Assembly (NCBI GenBank): GCA_025454405.1 | Contig: JALOON010000021.1 | Coordinates: 21,585 to 85,584, forward strand | Reading direction: 5' to 3' | Source of the DNA: Oscillatoriaceae cyanobacterium Prado104 | GTDB taxonomy: Bacteria; Cyanobacteriota; Cyanobacteriia; Cyanobacteriales; Microcoleaceae | Length of the DNA stretch: 64,000 bases | In this document: positions 17,751 to 28,405 of the stretch, piece after piece | How positions within the stretch are numbered: the stretch's first letter is position 1 | How the letters are laid out: each line of letters opens with the position of its first letter | Position numbers and translations under genes: made by a program | Notes under the pieces: generated by a model | Databases searched by the model: none | What the model saw: the letters and a program-made list of their open reading frames with translations, nothing else | Told to the model about the DNA's origin: nothing

Positions 17751-20700
17751 TTACCAAGGGCTGCCAATTAGTGTGAATCCCGCCCAATAATGGGGGTGAG
17801 ATAAATCTAAGTTGGCAGGTATTTGCGGCGATTCTGGCAAGTCGATCGCCCCTCGATTTCCCCGCAATTGGTTGTTAGCAATTACTAACTGTTGGCGCAG
17901 CATTTCCAGTTGCGCTTTTCTCAGGGCTTCTGCTTTAATTGGTTCCGATCGCAAATAGCGGTAAAACTCCGTCATTAACCCCAAAGTTCCAGCATCATCA
18001 ACTTTCCACAAACTCGCTACAACCGATTTTACCCCACCGCGCACTGCAAGTCCTGCAAATCCCATTTCTGCTTGACTGTCGCCCAGTGCAGTTTCGCAAG
18101 CACTCAATACCAATAACTCTACTCCAGAGCGATCGTACCATTTCGCTTGCCGGAATTCATCTAAACTTAAAGAGCGATTCCAAAAATCGATTTCTGCTTC
18201 TTTGCGTCCGTTTTCTAGTTGCGGAAAACTCGCGTGAGTCGCTAAATGAATTATTTTAAATCCCCCCTGTTCGCGCTGTTTTATGAGATTTTCAAGGGTG
18301 AATTCTTCATTGAGAAAAGAACGACCCTGCCACAGCGGTACTTGCGGATTGTTGTTAGGAGAAATCTCGTCTTTGGTGGCTAGTATTGGGTTTCTCGCAC
18401 CGACGATCGCGGATAGTTCGATCGGCACTGCTGGCAACTCGCGTTTGTCGGTGTGGGGAAATATTGAAGCACCCATTGCTAGCACTCTGGAGTCGCGCAA
18501 ACTTTGATAATTCGTGTCAGTCAAACTGACGCTGGGAAGCGTACCGAGGCTGTATTTTTCGACAAGAAATTGCTTGCCGTCGTGCAAAGCAGCTAGTGGC
18601 AGTTGGCGCAAACCGCTACCGAATGCAAAAATGAGAGTGTCGATATTTAATGCCTCTAAATGGTTGCCGATCGGTGCAATTAACCAGTTATAAAGTTGCT
18701 GCGCGCTTGGCAAATATCTCTTGTCTCCTCGCAAACTATTTGGTTTTTTGGAAACGTAATCTTGGAATATTTTCACAGTTTCCATTAAATTTTGTTGCTC
18801 GACGTAGATGGTTTTAATCACGGGAGGTCCTTCGGGAACTACTAAGACTAGCGATGTTGAATGAAGACCGGGAAGCGCGTAAACTATGACTGCTTTTTTT
18901 CCGGTTTCTGCTTCAATATTTTTCAAGGTTTGTCTCAGGTATTCGCCCGATACTTTTTTGTCGGTTAAATTTTCGCCGAAGTTGTTTTCGTAGTCTTGTT
19001 CAAACAGTCGATCGATCTGAGCGATCGCATCTTCGGCATTGTTTTGCGCGAGAGTTTGTTCGACGGTCGATCGAGTGATTTCTAACGGAATTAAATTAGG
19101 AATATCTGGAAGATTTGCACTTTCTGCCCTCGAATTGGGAGCGGGAGTTGGCGCGGGAGTTGGCGCGGGAGTTGTAGAAGGCGAAGGTTTTGGTTCGGGA
19201 TTTGGTGAAGGCGCAGGAGTTGGTAAAGGCGTGGGATTAACTGGAACTGTTACGGTTTGCGATTCAGCGAGTTGGGCCACTCTTTCCCACCAATTAGGTT
19301 CGCTTTTTGGCAGTTCAGACCCGACAGCAACCGGAGCGCTAGAAGCAGGACTTAACATTATCCAACCGTCGGGTTTTTGTTGAGTATAAGCACCGAGGGA
19401 TGGCGGATTTTCTGGAGGATTTTCGGAAGCGGGTATAAAAGTAAGATTCGGCGGTGCGGCAGGTACTGTTTGTTGAATTGTTAATCCTTGAGGAGTCTGC
19501 CATTTAATTGTCAAATCACCTGTTTGAGGGTCTCGATCGAGCGTAGTTTGCGCGCCCAACGAACCGCCAATTAACAATGCTAAATCTTGTTGCGGATTCG
19601 TGCTGACTGTTGGCGCGGGGGCAATTTGTAGGGGCGGTGCCCCCGTGCCCGCCCCCGATGGCCCGATCGCACTTGCAGGTGCGATCGAAATTGGCACTAC
19701 AGGGGCAGTTTCTGGGGCTGGAACGGCTGCGGGCGCGGGATTTGGCGCGTTTTGAGGTGGAGGGGCGATCGGGCTTGGAGGCGCGCTATCTGTGGGGATT
19801 CCAGACGAGGGGGGAATATTCGGGCCGGGTCGAAGTCTTGCATCCGCGCCGGGTGTGGTGGCTGCTGGGGGCTGTGTGGGGCGCGTGAGGGTGACTGAGG
19901 TGGTTTGAGGCAATTGGATTCGATCGAAGGGAAAGCCGGGAGGAAAACTCGACTCTGACTCTAAAACAGGAATCGGCCTCGGTGCAGTTTCACCGGGTAT
20001 ATCGGTGGGCGGTGCTGACGTTGGCGCTTCCGTGTCTGAATTGGTGGGAATTGGGGCAGGGGCGATCGAATCTGGGGAATTTGAGGGGGGATTGGGAGGA
20101 GGTGCGGGCGATTCAGTCTCTGCTGGCGGCGGACTTTGAACAGTTACGGATTCGGGCGGTGAAATACCGGCAGGCGCTGGATTCACAGTTTCCGACGGCG
20201 CTGAATTTGCGGTTTCCGACTGCGCTGGATTCACAGTTTCCGACGGCGCTGAATTTGCAGTTTCTGGCGGCGCTGAAGTTGCAGTTTCCGACGGCGCTGA
20301 AGTTGCAGTTTCTGGCGGCGCTGAAGTTGCAGTTTCTGGCGGCGCTGAAGTCGCAGTCTCTGAGGGCGCTGGATTCGCAGTTTCCGACGGCGCTGAAGTT
20401 GCAGTTTCCGACGGCGCTGAAGTTGCAGTTTCCGACGGCGCTGAAGTCGCAGTCTCTGGCGGCGCTGAAGCTGCAGGATCTGGCCGGGCAGTTACAGTTT
20501 CTGACGGCGCTGAAGTCACAGTTTCCGACGGCGTTGGAGTTGCAATTTCTGACGGCGTTGGAGTTGCAGTTTCTGACGGCGTTGGAGTTGGAGAATTTGC
20601 AGGCGCTGGAGTTGGAGTTTCTGACGGCGTTGGAGTAGAAGTTTCTGACGGTGTTGGAGTTGGAGAATTTGCAGGCGTTGGCGCAGGCGATGTCTGAGGC

Positions 20701-23700
20701 TCAGGAATCGATCGAATTTCTATGCGATCGGCATCTTGTTTGCGTGTATAAAGAAAGCTATTGCCAGACAAAATTGTTGATTGCGCTGTACTATTTCCTC
20801 TAGTAATTTCGCCAGCAGTTCCGTTAACTGTTGGATCGCCAACAATAAAAGGCGTTAGTCCGTTACCGCCGTGGCGCAGAAAAATTGTACCGCCATTATC
20901 CGCCGCACCTCCAGCAGTAGAAATGCTAGCATTAACGTTATTTCTATCTAGAAAAGAACTTGTTGCCCGAAAAAACTTGTCAGTCCAAATCTCAACATTT
21001 CCACCTTGACCGTTACCGAGGCTTTGAGCGTTAATTCGATCGACTGCAATATTTCCGCCAGCATTTACAACAATATTCCCGGCTCGATCGGGAGAAGTCG
21101 AATCAAGAATGCCAGTGACAATTTCTCCGTTCTCGCTGTACAAAGAAATGCCCGATGGTGATGTAATATCTTGGGCAGTAATGTTATTAGTTGTAACGAT
21201 ATTAATCGGAGTTGCAGATTGTGGAATATTATCTTGAATGCTGATGCTATTGAGAGGAATTTGATTGCCGATCGGTCCGCCAAACCGCACAATTCCCGCA
21301 TCGGGTTTGACTGTAAAATTGTACGCTCCATCTACTGTAGAATTAAAGGTGAGATCGCCCGTACCGGAAATTATCGCAGAAAGGTCATTAGCCAACGTTA
21401 CCGGAGCGCCAAAAGTAATATTATTGCGATTAGTTTCAACTTTTCCCTGTGCGGTAATACTGCTTGCTTGGATATCGATATTGCCGCCAGTCACAGCAGC
21501 ATTGCTAGAGAAAGTCTGGGCATGAAGATTTGATGTCGCGACGGTTCCTTTAGCCTCTACGGTAATATTTCCGCCCCTACCGTTGCCCGCAGCAGTAATC
21601 AGCGGGCCGGCAGTTGTGTTGATATTAGCACCGCTTTTAATGCTAAGATTGCCGCTGTTGGCATTGAAGCCGCTTAATAAGAGAGCGCTGCCAATTCCTG
21701 CTGTATTGATATTAGTTCCAGCATCGAGGGAAATATTGCCGCCGCTGTTGCCGCCGATCGCATTTATAATTCCACCAGTAGTATCGATCGAGCCAGTGGC
21801 TTGAAGAGAGATAGAAGCCCCTTCTATAACGCCACTTGTGCGGATATTTGTAGTAGTAATGTTGCCTACAGCATTGAGGTTAACTGTGCCGCCTCTGTTA
21901 GTAGTCAAATTTGGATCGGAACCATCATAACTTGTAATTAACTGTCCCGTCGTAATATTGCCGTTGGTGTTGCTAAAGCTGATATTTCCACCTTGTTCTT
22001 TACCCGGCGCTGATACATTACCTGTTGTAATATTTCCTCTTGCGGATAGAGTAATATTGCCGCCCGAAGTACCGTTTTTTGAAGTAGTATCGAGATCGCG
22101 AATATTGATATTGCCATTGATGCTCGTAACATCGATACTTGCAGCCCCAGATGTTGAACTTCCCGTATTCTCTGTTGCGAGCTTACCCCCTACAATAATA
22201 TCATTTCTGGCTTGCAACCTGATAGCACCAGAATTATTGCTGGAACCATGGGCTTGTATGGAGTCTTCATATCCTCGAATATTAATGGCTCTTTGTTCGC
22301 TAATAATAGTAACACTACCGCTATGGCCTTGAGGTGTTAAGCCAGGAGTTCCACCAGCAAAAGTCATTATACAACCAGCGCCCCCCCCACAATTGAGGTT
22401 TATATCATCTTGTGCTTTGATAGTAATGTCACCACTCTTATTAACTGCCGAGAAAGTAGCGAGATTTCCTGTAAGAGTAAAGCTGCCACCTGCATTAACA
22501 GTAATATCACCGCCATTGCCAATCGCCGTAGGAATTAAAGTAGTAAGTCCTCCTGTAACGATATTACCTCCGGCAGTTAGAGATATATCACCACCATCAT
22601 TATTAAACCCGTTTGTTCTAATCGTTCCCGTTTGAATGTTTCCGGCAGCTTGTAGAATTACGGGGCCGACGGTAATCGGTTGACTGTAATAAGTATCAAT
22701 GTTTCCTGCATGAATGTTGCCGCCCGATCGCAAAATGACCGATCGAGAATTGCCCAAGATAGATTCATCCGTACCGACAGGAGCACCAGCCTTATTTGTA
22801 TCTGGGTTTGTGATGGTAATATCTCCGGTAAAAATAATACTTCCCGTACCTGAAGTCGTATCTACCTTGATAGACACACCTAGATATTCTCCAAGAACAA
22901 CATCTCCATTCTTTACCTGCAAACCAGAACCCGTTAATTCTACTTGTCCTTGAGAATTAACTTTTACCCCTGTTGCACTTTCCGCAAAACCAGCACCCGT
23001 CAATAACTGAGGTAAAGAGACAGGTAAAATCCCATTCTGAGGCAAATTGCCCGCAGCAGATGGCGGCAGAATCTCCACACTCAACAGATTTCCCGGTTGG
23101 CTGATTCTCACCAAACGTTCGCCCGGAACAGCAGACACAGTAAGATTTCCTCCCGGTGCAGAAAGTTGCCCGGTACTCAAAATCGTGCCTCCCAACAAAG
23201 TTAAATTGTGACCGTTTCTCACTGCCAAATTGCCAAGATTGATAATTGCCCCTGGCTGTTGATTTGTAAAAGCAAAAGCATTAGGAGTTCCTATTAATTG
23301 TGCGTAATTATTCGTGCCAACTGCGTTAAACCAGCCATTGTTAAAACCGATACCTGTTGCAGTAGTCGCGGTAAAAGAACGGGTAACATCTAACCTTGCA
23401 TTTGGACCGAAAATAATCCCCGCCGGATTCATTAAGTATAAATTGGCAGGGCGATCGATGCTAATTGTGCCGTTAATCTCCGAAGGAACACCGCCAACAA
23501 CTCGCCCTAAAATATTGCGGATATTGGGATTTTGTCCGAGCAGAATAAAATTGGCAATTTGTCCTTGAGTTAAATTAAATTGTTGAAAACTGTGAAATAG
23601 GTTTGCACCGGATGTTCGGCCGCCTATGATGTCAAATTGGCTGCCGTTGGGAGCGATCGTAGTATTGGTATCGTTAGGGACGGCTTCGATGATTTGCGCC

Positions 23701-23804
23701 GTGGCTGTTTGGGATCGATCGAAGATTCCTATTTGCCAAGTTGCTGAGGCAGTAAATGCAAGGAAGGTTAGGAACAAGCTGTTTGTTTTGTGTGTTAATA
23801 TCAT
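17751..23804 (-). CDS. Secreted haemagglutinin-CHAT (caspase-like) protein, paralogue 2
   Basis: 2017 residues. A signal peptide (about 1-37, ending TATAQ) precedes a TPS/haemagglutination-activity domain (about 38-175, with NLYLMNPAGIIFGPNA), a long Gly/Asn/Thr-rich beta-helix-type region (to about 1030), a Pro/Thr/Ser/Ala-rich linker (about 1035-1560, many TPSETAT/APSETAT units) and a C-terminal CHAT domain (about 1690-2017). The expected caspase-like dyad is present: His1857 in [10 protein letters not shown] and Cys1903 in [12 protein letters not shown]. Known family facts: TPS domains direct export through an outer-membrane TpsB pore, and CHAT is a clan CD cysteine peptidase. Inference: an exported, surface-attached protease. 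No TpsB gene is in the window. Paralogue of 30342-37151, lacking one internal ~250-residue block. Confidence 0.88.
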   Translation of the reverse strand: MILTHKTNSLFLTFLAFTASATWQIGIFDRSQTATAQIIEAVPNDTNTTIAPNGSQFDIIGGRTSGANLFHSFQQFNLTQGQIANFILLGQNPNIRNILGRVVGGVPSEINGTISIDRPANLYLMNPAGIIFGPNARLDVTRSFTATTATGIGFNNGWFNAVGTNNYAQLIGTPNAFAFTNQQPGAIINLGNLAVRNGHNLTLLGGTILSTGQLSAPGGNLTVSAVPGERLVRISQPGNLLSVEILPPSAAGNLPQNGILPVSLPQLLTGAGFAESATGVKVNSQGQVELTGSGLQVKNGDVVLGEYLGVSIKVDTTSGTGSIIFTGDITITNPDTNKAGAPVGTDESILGNSRSVILRSGGNIHAGNIDTYYSQPITVGPVILQAAGNIQTGTIRTNGFNNDGGDISLTAGGNIVTGGLTTLIPTAIGNGGDITVNAGGSFTLTGNLATFSAVNKSGDITIKAQDDINLNCGGGAGCIMTFAGGTPGLTPQGHSGSVTIISEQRAINIRGYEDSIQAHGSSNNSGAIRLQARNDIIVGGKLATENTGSSTSGAASIDVTSINGNINIRDLDTTSKNGTSGGNITLSARGNITTGNVSAPGKEQGGNISFSNTNGNITTGQLITSYDGSDPNLTTNRGGTVNLNAVGNITTTNIRTSGVIEGASISLQATGSIDTTGGIINAIGGNSGGNISLDAGTNINTAGIGSALLLSGFNANSGNLSIKSGANINTTAGPLITAAGNGRGGNITVEAKGTVATSNLHAQTFSSNAAVTGGNIDIQASSITAQGKVETNRNNITFGAPVTLANDLSAIISGTGDLTFNSTVDGAYNFTVKPDAGIVRFGGPIGNQIPLNSISIQDNIPQSATPINIVTTNNITAQDITSPSGISLYSENGEIVTGILDSTSPDRAGNIVVNAGGNIAVDRINAQSLGNGQGGNVEIWTDKFFRATSSFLDRNNVNASISTAGGAADNGGTIFLRHGGNGLTPFIVGDPTVNGTAGEITRGNSTAQSTILSGNSFLYTRKQDADRIEIRSIPEPQTSPAPTPANSPTPTPSETSTPTPSETPTPAPANSPTPTPSETATPTPSEIATPTPSETVTSAPSETVTARPDPAASAPPETATSAPSETATSAPSETATSAPSETANPAPSETATSAPPETATSAPPETATSAPSETATSAPPETANSAPSETVNPAQSETANSAPSETVNPAPAGISPPESVTVQSPPPAETESPAPPPNPPSNSPDSIAPAPIPTNSDTEAPTSAPPTDIPGETAPRPIPVLESESSFPPGFPFDRIQLPQTTSVTLTRPTQPPAATTPGADARLRPGPNIPPSSGIPTDSAPPSPIAPPPQNAPNPAPAAVPAPETAPVVPISIAPASAIGPSGAGTGAPPLQIAPAPTVSTNPQQDLALLIGGSLGAQTTLDRDPQTGDLTIKWQTPQGLTIQQTVPAAPPNLTFIPASENPPENPPSLGAYTQQKPDGWIMLSPASSAPVAVGSELPKSEPNWWERVAQLAESQTVTVPVNPTPLPTPAPSPNPEPKPSPSTTPAPTPAPTPAPNSRAESANLPDIPNLIPLEITRSTVEQTLAQNNAEDAIAQIDRLFEQDYENNFGENLTDKKVSGEYLRQTLKNIEAETGKKAVIVYALPGLHSTSLVLVVPEGPPVIKTIYVEQQNLMETVKIFQDYVSKKPNSLRGDKRYLPSAQQLYNWLIAPIGNHLEALNIDTLIFAFGSGLRQLPLAALHDGKQFLVEKYSLGTLPSVSLTDTNYQSLRDSRVLAMGASIFPHTDKRELPAVPIELSAIVGARNPILATKDEISPNNNPQVPLWQGRSFLNEEFTLENLIKQREQGGFKIIHLATHASFPQLENGRKEAEIDFWNRSLSLDEFRQAKWYDRSGVELLVLSACETALGDSQAEMGFAGLAVRGGVKSVVASLWKVDDAGTLGLMTEFYRYLRSEPIKAEALRKAQLEMLRQQLVIANNQLRGNRGAIDLPESPQIPANLDLSHPHYWAGFTLIGSPW
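20130..20700. repeat. Coding minisatellite in the CHAT protein linker (paralogue 2)
   Basis: About 570 bp of tandem 21-24 bp units (variants of GCAGTTTCCGACGGCGCTGAA on the + strand) encode the TPSETAT-type linker. Units differ by a few bases and are highly similar, so copy number could change by slippage or recombination. The tract also leaves long antisense frames open. Confidence 0.8.
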
Positions 23805-23838
23805 GGTTTTTTAGTAGATGCTATTCTGACGATCGATC
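23805..23838 (-). promoter_or_regulatory. Conserved leader of the CHAT giant gene (paralogue 2)
   Basis: Read towards the gene, GTCAGAATAGCATCTACT then AAAAAACC directly precedes the ATG. The same 26 bases, with one change, precede paralogue 1 at 37152-37177. There is no Shine-Dalgarno sequence. The TAGCAT/TAGTAT box may be a -10 element. Confidence 0.4.
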
Positions 23839-23863
23839 CAGCGACAATACACAAAAACGCAAT

Positions 23864-25281
23864 CCTGTAGGGGCGGGTTCGCCGACATATTTGACACCAA
23901 ATGACAAATCTCAAAAACCCGCCCTCACCCACGAAAAAATTAAAAATTAATTAATTTAACGGCGCGATCGAGCGTTATTTGAGGTCGATCTGTTGGGTTG
24001 GGGCGGGTTTATTAATATTGTCTATCTGTGACACAAATTGTCGCGAACCCGCCCCTACGATATCTGGTGTCACAATGATAAATACATCCGCAATACATGG
24101 TTTTTTATTGAATTCAACCGGGCGATCGACCTATTTTTGAGATAATTCATTACATCATATCACCATCCTGTAGGGGCGGGTTCGCCGACATATTTGACAC
24201 CAAATGATAAATCTTAAAAACCCGCCCCCACCCCACGAAAAGATTAAAAATTCATTAAATCTAAACGTGCGATCGAGCGTTATTTGGGTTAGCTGGTTGG
24301 GTTGGGGCGGGTTCGCCGAAATATCTGACACCAAACGATAAATCTTAAAAACCCGCCCCCACCACTAAAAGATTAACAATTCATTGCATTTAACCTGGCG
24401 ATCGAGCGTTATTTGAGGTCGATATGTTGGGTTGGGGCGGGTTTATTAATATTGTCTATCTGTGACACAAATTGTCGCGAACCCGCCCCTACGGAATTTG
24501 GATTTTATAGCAATAAATTCATTGGCAATACATGATTCTTCAGTTAATTTAACCGGGCGATCGAGCTATTTTTCAGATAATTCATTACATCATATCACCA
24601 TCCTGTAGGGGCGGGTTTGCCGACATATTTGACACCCAACGACAAATCTCAAAAACCCGCCCCCACCCCACGAAAAAATTAACAATTCATTAAATTTAAA
24701 CGTGCGATCGAGCGTTATTTGAGGTCGATCTGTTGGGTTAGGGCGGGTTTATTTTGATTGTCGATCGGTGACAGAAACTGTCGCGAACCCGCCCCTACGA
24801 AATTGGGATTTTATAGCAATAAATTCATTGGCAATACATGATTATTCATTGAATTTAACCGGGCGATCGAGCTATTTTTGAGCTGATTCATTACATCATA
24901 TCACCATCCTGTAGGGGCGGGTTCGCCGAAATATCTGACACCAAACGATAAATCTCAAAAACCCGCCCCCACCCACGAAAAGATTAATAATTCATTACAT
25001 TTAACCTGGCGATCGAGCGTTATTTGAGGTCGATCTGTTGGGTTGGGGCGGGTTTATTAATATTGTCGATCGGTGACACAAATTGTCGCGAACCCGCCCC
25101 TACGGAATTTGGATTTTATAGCAATAAATTCATCGGCAATACATGATTATTCAGTGAATTTAATCGGGCGATCGACCTATTTTTGAAATGATTCATTACA
25201 TAATATCACCATCCTGTAGGGGCGGGTTCGCCGAAATATTTGATACCAAACGATAAATCTCAAAAACCCGCCCCCGCCCCG
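23864..25281. repeat. REPIN-like palindromic elements, array 2 (tandem A-B doublets)
   Basis: The largest array. A elements lie at about 23864, 24169, 24604, 24911 and 25215; B elements at about 23997, 24430, 24737 and 25042; an A element with B-type left flank is at about 24301-24364. Doublets repeat every ~305 bp, with conserved spacers (AATTCATTGAATTTAA, GATCGAGCGTTATTT, CATCATATCACCATCCTG). Each element can fold through the 10-bp arms GGGGCGGGTT and AACCCGCCCC. The array fills the gap between the giant CHAT gene and leuS. Confidence 0.88.
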
Positions 25282-25431
25282 CTGGCAACTTACCAGCAGG
25301 CATACTACAATATATAATACACGTATTTGAGCAAAATCCTTGGGGTTGAGGAAAATCTCGATCGCAGCCCCTCGATCGTGCAAGAATATGAAAACCAACA
25401 CGATAGTTAAATAACGCACGGAGCAATTGCA

Positions 25432-27990
25432 GTGGACTCCAAATACAACCCCGCATCCATAGAAGAAAAATGGCAGCAAGCATGGGCCGAACAAAACTTA
25501 GACTTGATGCCGGAAGATACCCAAAAACCGAAATTTTACGCCTTATCCATGTTTCCCTATCCGTCGGGAAACCTCCACATGGGCCACGTCCGCAATTACA
25601 CAATTATTGATGTAATTGCCAGAATCAAGCGAATGCAAGGCTACCGCGTGCTCAATCCGATGGGATGGGACGCTTTTGGTTTGCCCGCAGAAAATGCCGC
25701 GATCGAACGTGGAGTCCCCCCGGCTAAATGGACTTATGAAAATATCGCCCAAATGAAAGGCTTGTTTCAGCGTCTGGGCATTTCTTTCGACTGGACAAAA
25801 GAAGTAACAACCTGTTCTCCCGATTATTATCGGTGGACGCAGTGGATTTTTTTGCAATTCTTAGAAGCTGGGTTAGCTTATCAAAAAGAAGCTGCTGTTA
25901 ATTGGGACCCGATCGACCAAACAGTTTTAGCAAACGAACAAGTAGATAATGAAGGGCGATCGTGGCGTTCTGGTGCTAAAGTGGAACGCAAATTATTGAG
26001 GCAGTGGTTCCTCAAAATTACTGACTATGCCGAACAGTTATTAAATGACTTAGATAAATTGCCGGATTGGCCGGAACGAGTCAAATTAATGCAAGCTAAC
26101 TGGATCGGTCGATCGGTAGGCGCTTATTTGGAATTTCCCATTGTGGGAATGGAGGAAAAAATCGGCGTTTTTACCACCCGTCCCGATACGGTTTTCGGTG
26201 TCAGTTACGTTGTGTTAGCGCCGGAACACCCGCTAACTCAAAAAGTGACAACAGCAGATAGAAAAGATGCTGTAGAAACATTCATCAAAGAAGTCGCGCA
26301 ACAAAGCGAGATCGATCGAACTGCGGAAGATAAACCAAAGCGCGGCATTCCCACAGGCGGCACGGCAATCAATCCTTTCAACGGCGCAGAAATTCCCATT
26401 TGGATTGCCGATTACGTACTGTACGAATACGGCACCGGCGCAGTCATGGGAGTACCCGCCCACGACACGCGAGATTTCCAATTTGCCCAGCAATATCAAC
26501 TGCCAATAAAAGTAGTAATTGTGGCAGATGATGAAGTGCCGCTGACTGCTGCTTACACCGAACCGGGAATCATGATTAATTCCGAAAGCTTCAACGGCAT
26601 GGATTCAATTAAAGGCAAAGAAGCCGTAATTAAATTTGCCGAAAATGCTGGTTGTGGCAAAGCGCGAGTGCAATATCGGTTGAGAGATTGGTTGATTTCC
26701 AGACAGCGTTATTGGGGCGCGCCGATTCCGGTAGTTCACTGTCCCAACTGCGGAATTGTCCCGGTTCCCGAATCGGAATTACCCGTATTGTTGCCGGAAA
26801 ATGTCGAATTTACTGGCAAAGGTTCGCCCTTGGCAAAGTTGGCAGAATGGGTAAACGTTCCTTGTCCGAGTTGCGGAACTCCGGCGCAGCGGGAAACAGA
26901 TACGATGGATACTTTTATCGATTCATCGTGGTATTTCTTGCGCTATCCCGATGCGAGAAATGAAGCGGAAGTTTTCGACAAAACGAAGACTAACGATTGG
27001 ATGCCTGTAGACCAATATGTCGGCGGCATCGAACACGCAATTTTGCATTTATTGTATTCGCGATTCTTTACCAAAGTTTTGCGCGATCGGGGTTTGTTAG
27101 ATTGCGACGAACCGTTTCAACGCTTGTTAACTCAAGGCATGGTACAGGGAATGACTTACAAAAATCCCGTTACTGGCAAATACATTCCCTCCGAAAAAGT
27201 TGACCCGGAAAATCTCAAAGATCCAGAAACGGGCGAACCTTTAGAAGTCTTCTACGAGAAGATGTCTAAATCAAAATACAACGGCGTTGACCCCGTAAAA
27301 GTCATGGCAAAATACGGGGTCGATACGGCGCGGATGTTTATTTTATTTAAAGCGCCGCCCGAGAAAGATTTGGAGTGGGACGATGCCGATGTAGAAGGGC
27401 AATTTCGCTTTTTAAATCGCGTTTGGCGCTTGGTAACGGAGTTTGCAGCATCCCCCCCAGCCACCCCCGGTCAAGGCGGTGAGAATGCGGAATTAAGCAA
27501 GCCTGAGAAGGATTTGCGGCGGGCAATTCACACGGCAATTAAGGAAGTCAGAGAAGATTTGGAGGGCGAGTATCAGTTCAATACTGCGGTTTCTGAGTTG
27601 ATGAAATTGAGCAATGCTTTAGCGGATGCTAAGTGCAAAGATTCGCCAATTTATGCGGAAGGAATTAACACTTTGATTTTGCTGTTAGCGCCGTTTGCGC
27701 CGCACATTGCTGACGAGTTGTGGCGCGGAATAGGCAACAGCGAATCGGTACACAAATCGAGTTGGCCGAGTGTCGATCCGTCGGCATTAATTACCGATGA
27801 AATTACGCTGGTAATTCAGGTAATGGGCAAGACTCGCGGTGCAATTCAAGTGCCTTCTGGTGCGGACAAAGCTGCTTTAGAAAAGTACGCTCGCGAGTCG
27901 GAGATTGGCAAGCGCCACATTGAAGGTAAGGAGGTGAAAAAGGTAATTGTGGTGCCTGGAAAGTTGGTGAATTTTGTAGTAGCTGGTTAA
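25432..27990 (+). CDS. leuS: Leucyl-tRNA synthetase
   Basis: 852 residues, full length. This class I synthetase charges tRNA-Leu. The HIGH motif reads HMGH (49-52, in [14 protein letters not shown]) and the KMSKS motif lies at 610-614. The editing (CP1) domain with TTRPDTVFG and the [15 protein letters not shown] stretch is intact, as is the zinc-type insertion CPNCG/CPSCG. GTG at 25432 is chosen as start because GGAG lies about ten bases upstream and [14 protein letters not shown] is the usual N-terminus. This essential housekeeping gene lies between the two CHAT giants, which are encoded on the other strand. Confidence 0.98.
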   Translation: MDSKYNPASIEEKWQQAWAEQNLDLMPEDTQKPKFYALSMFPYPSGNLHMGHVRNYTIIDVIARIKRMQGYRVLNPMGWDAFGLPAENAAIERGVPPAKWTYENIAQMKGLFQRLGISFDWTKEVTTCSPDYYRWTQWIFLQFLEAGLAYQKEAAVNWDPIDQTVLANEQVDNEGRSWRSGAKVERKLLRQWFLKITDYAEQLLNDLDKLPDWPERVKLMQANWIGRSVGAYLEFPIVGMEEKIGVFTTRPDTVFGVSYVVLAPEHPLTQKVTTADRKDAVETFIKEVAQQSEIDRTAEDKPKRGIPTGGTAINPFNGAEIPIWIADYVLYEYGTGAVMGVPAHDTRDFQFAQQYQLPIKVVIVADDEVPLTAAYTEPGIMINSESFNGMDSIKGKEAVIKFAENAGCGKARVQYRLRDWLISRQRYWGAPIPVVHCPNCGIVPVPESELPVLLPENVEFTGKGSPLAKLAEWVNVPCPSCGTPAQRETDTMDTFIDSSWYFLRYPDARNEAEVFDKTKTNDWMPVDQYVGGIEHAILHLLYSRFFTKVLRDRGLLDCDEPFQRLLTQGMVQGMTYKNPVTGKYIPSEKVDPENLKDPETGEPLEVFYEKMSKSKYNGVDPVKVMAKYGVDTARMFILFKAPPEKDLEWDDADVEGQFRFLNRVWRLVTEFAASPPATPGQGGENAELSKPEKDLRRAIHTAIKEVREDLEGEYQFNTAVSELMKLSNALADAKCKDSPIYAEGINTLILLLAPFAPHIADELWRGIGNSESVHKSSWPSVDPSALITDEITLVIQVMGKTRGAIQVPSGADKAALEKYARESEIGKRHIEGKEVKKVIVVPGKLVNFVVAG

Positions 27991-28405
27991 AGGGCGATCG
28001 CGATGCAATCCGATACCGAGTCCGGGGCGCAACCCCCTTGATAATTCTGTATGGTGCGGATGTATAGATTTTAGATTTGCAATTTTTAATGCGCGATCGG
28101 TCTATCTAAAATTGCCTGACGCAACCTACAACTATCAAGGGGATGATTGACCCGGATTTGGTATGAAATAAGTTTGCTTTTGTCATTGAACGGATTATTT
28201 ATATAGCAATCCTTACAGGAGTCGTAAAGTTTTTGACCCCACCCAAACCCTCCTCTTAATAAGGGGAGGGAGTAAGAAATTTACAAATGATTTACGATCG
28301 CTATATCTGCTATTTATAAGAAAGTGAATTTTGAGGAAATTGAGGAAGAAGATTGTCAAAATGAGCGGGTGTAAGGTCGATCTCGTGTTTGTTCAAGCAT
28401 TTTTT
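27991..28405. other. Intergenic region after leuS
   Basis: About 415 bp. It contains a hairpin CCCTCCTCTT (28248-28257) with AAGGGGAGGG (28261-28270), which has one G-U pair and no T-run and resembles dispersed cyanobacterial hairpin repeats. It also holds the Uma2 gene relic at 28321-28372. The repeated CAACCTACAACTATCAAGGGG region shows no other structure. Confidence 0.5.
28321..28372 (+). pseudogene. Relic of a Uma2 gene 3' end
   Basis: This frame encodes VNFEEIEEEDCQNERV then stops. It closely matches the C-terminus of the intact Uma2 protein at 29208-29825 (VNFEEVEEENDRNEE), and similarity continues past both stops (GGTCGATC.CG..TTGTTCAAGCA). The rest of the gene is absent. Confidence 0.5.

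Noticed and set aside
19982..20638. Long + strand open frame across the CHAT linker of paralogue 2
   Set aside because: It is the antisense of the tandem Pro/Thr/Ser codon repeats; it encodes monotonous LQFPTALK units and has no start context.
23864..25281. Possible CRISPR array
   Set aside because: The repeat units are palindromic elements about 65 bp long with a ~305-bp period and conserved, not unique, spacers; no cas genes are nearby.
25177..25603. Two overlapping minus-strand frames before leuS
   Set aside because: They are made of repeat-element DNA and the antisense of the leuS start; coding potential is an artefact of the repeats.
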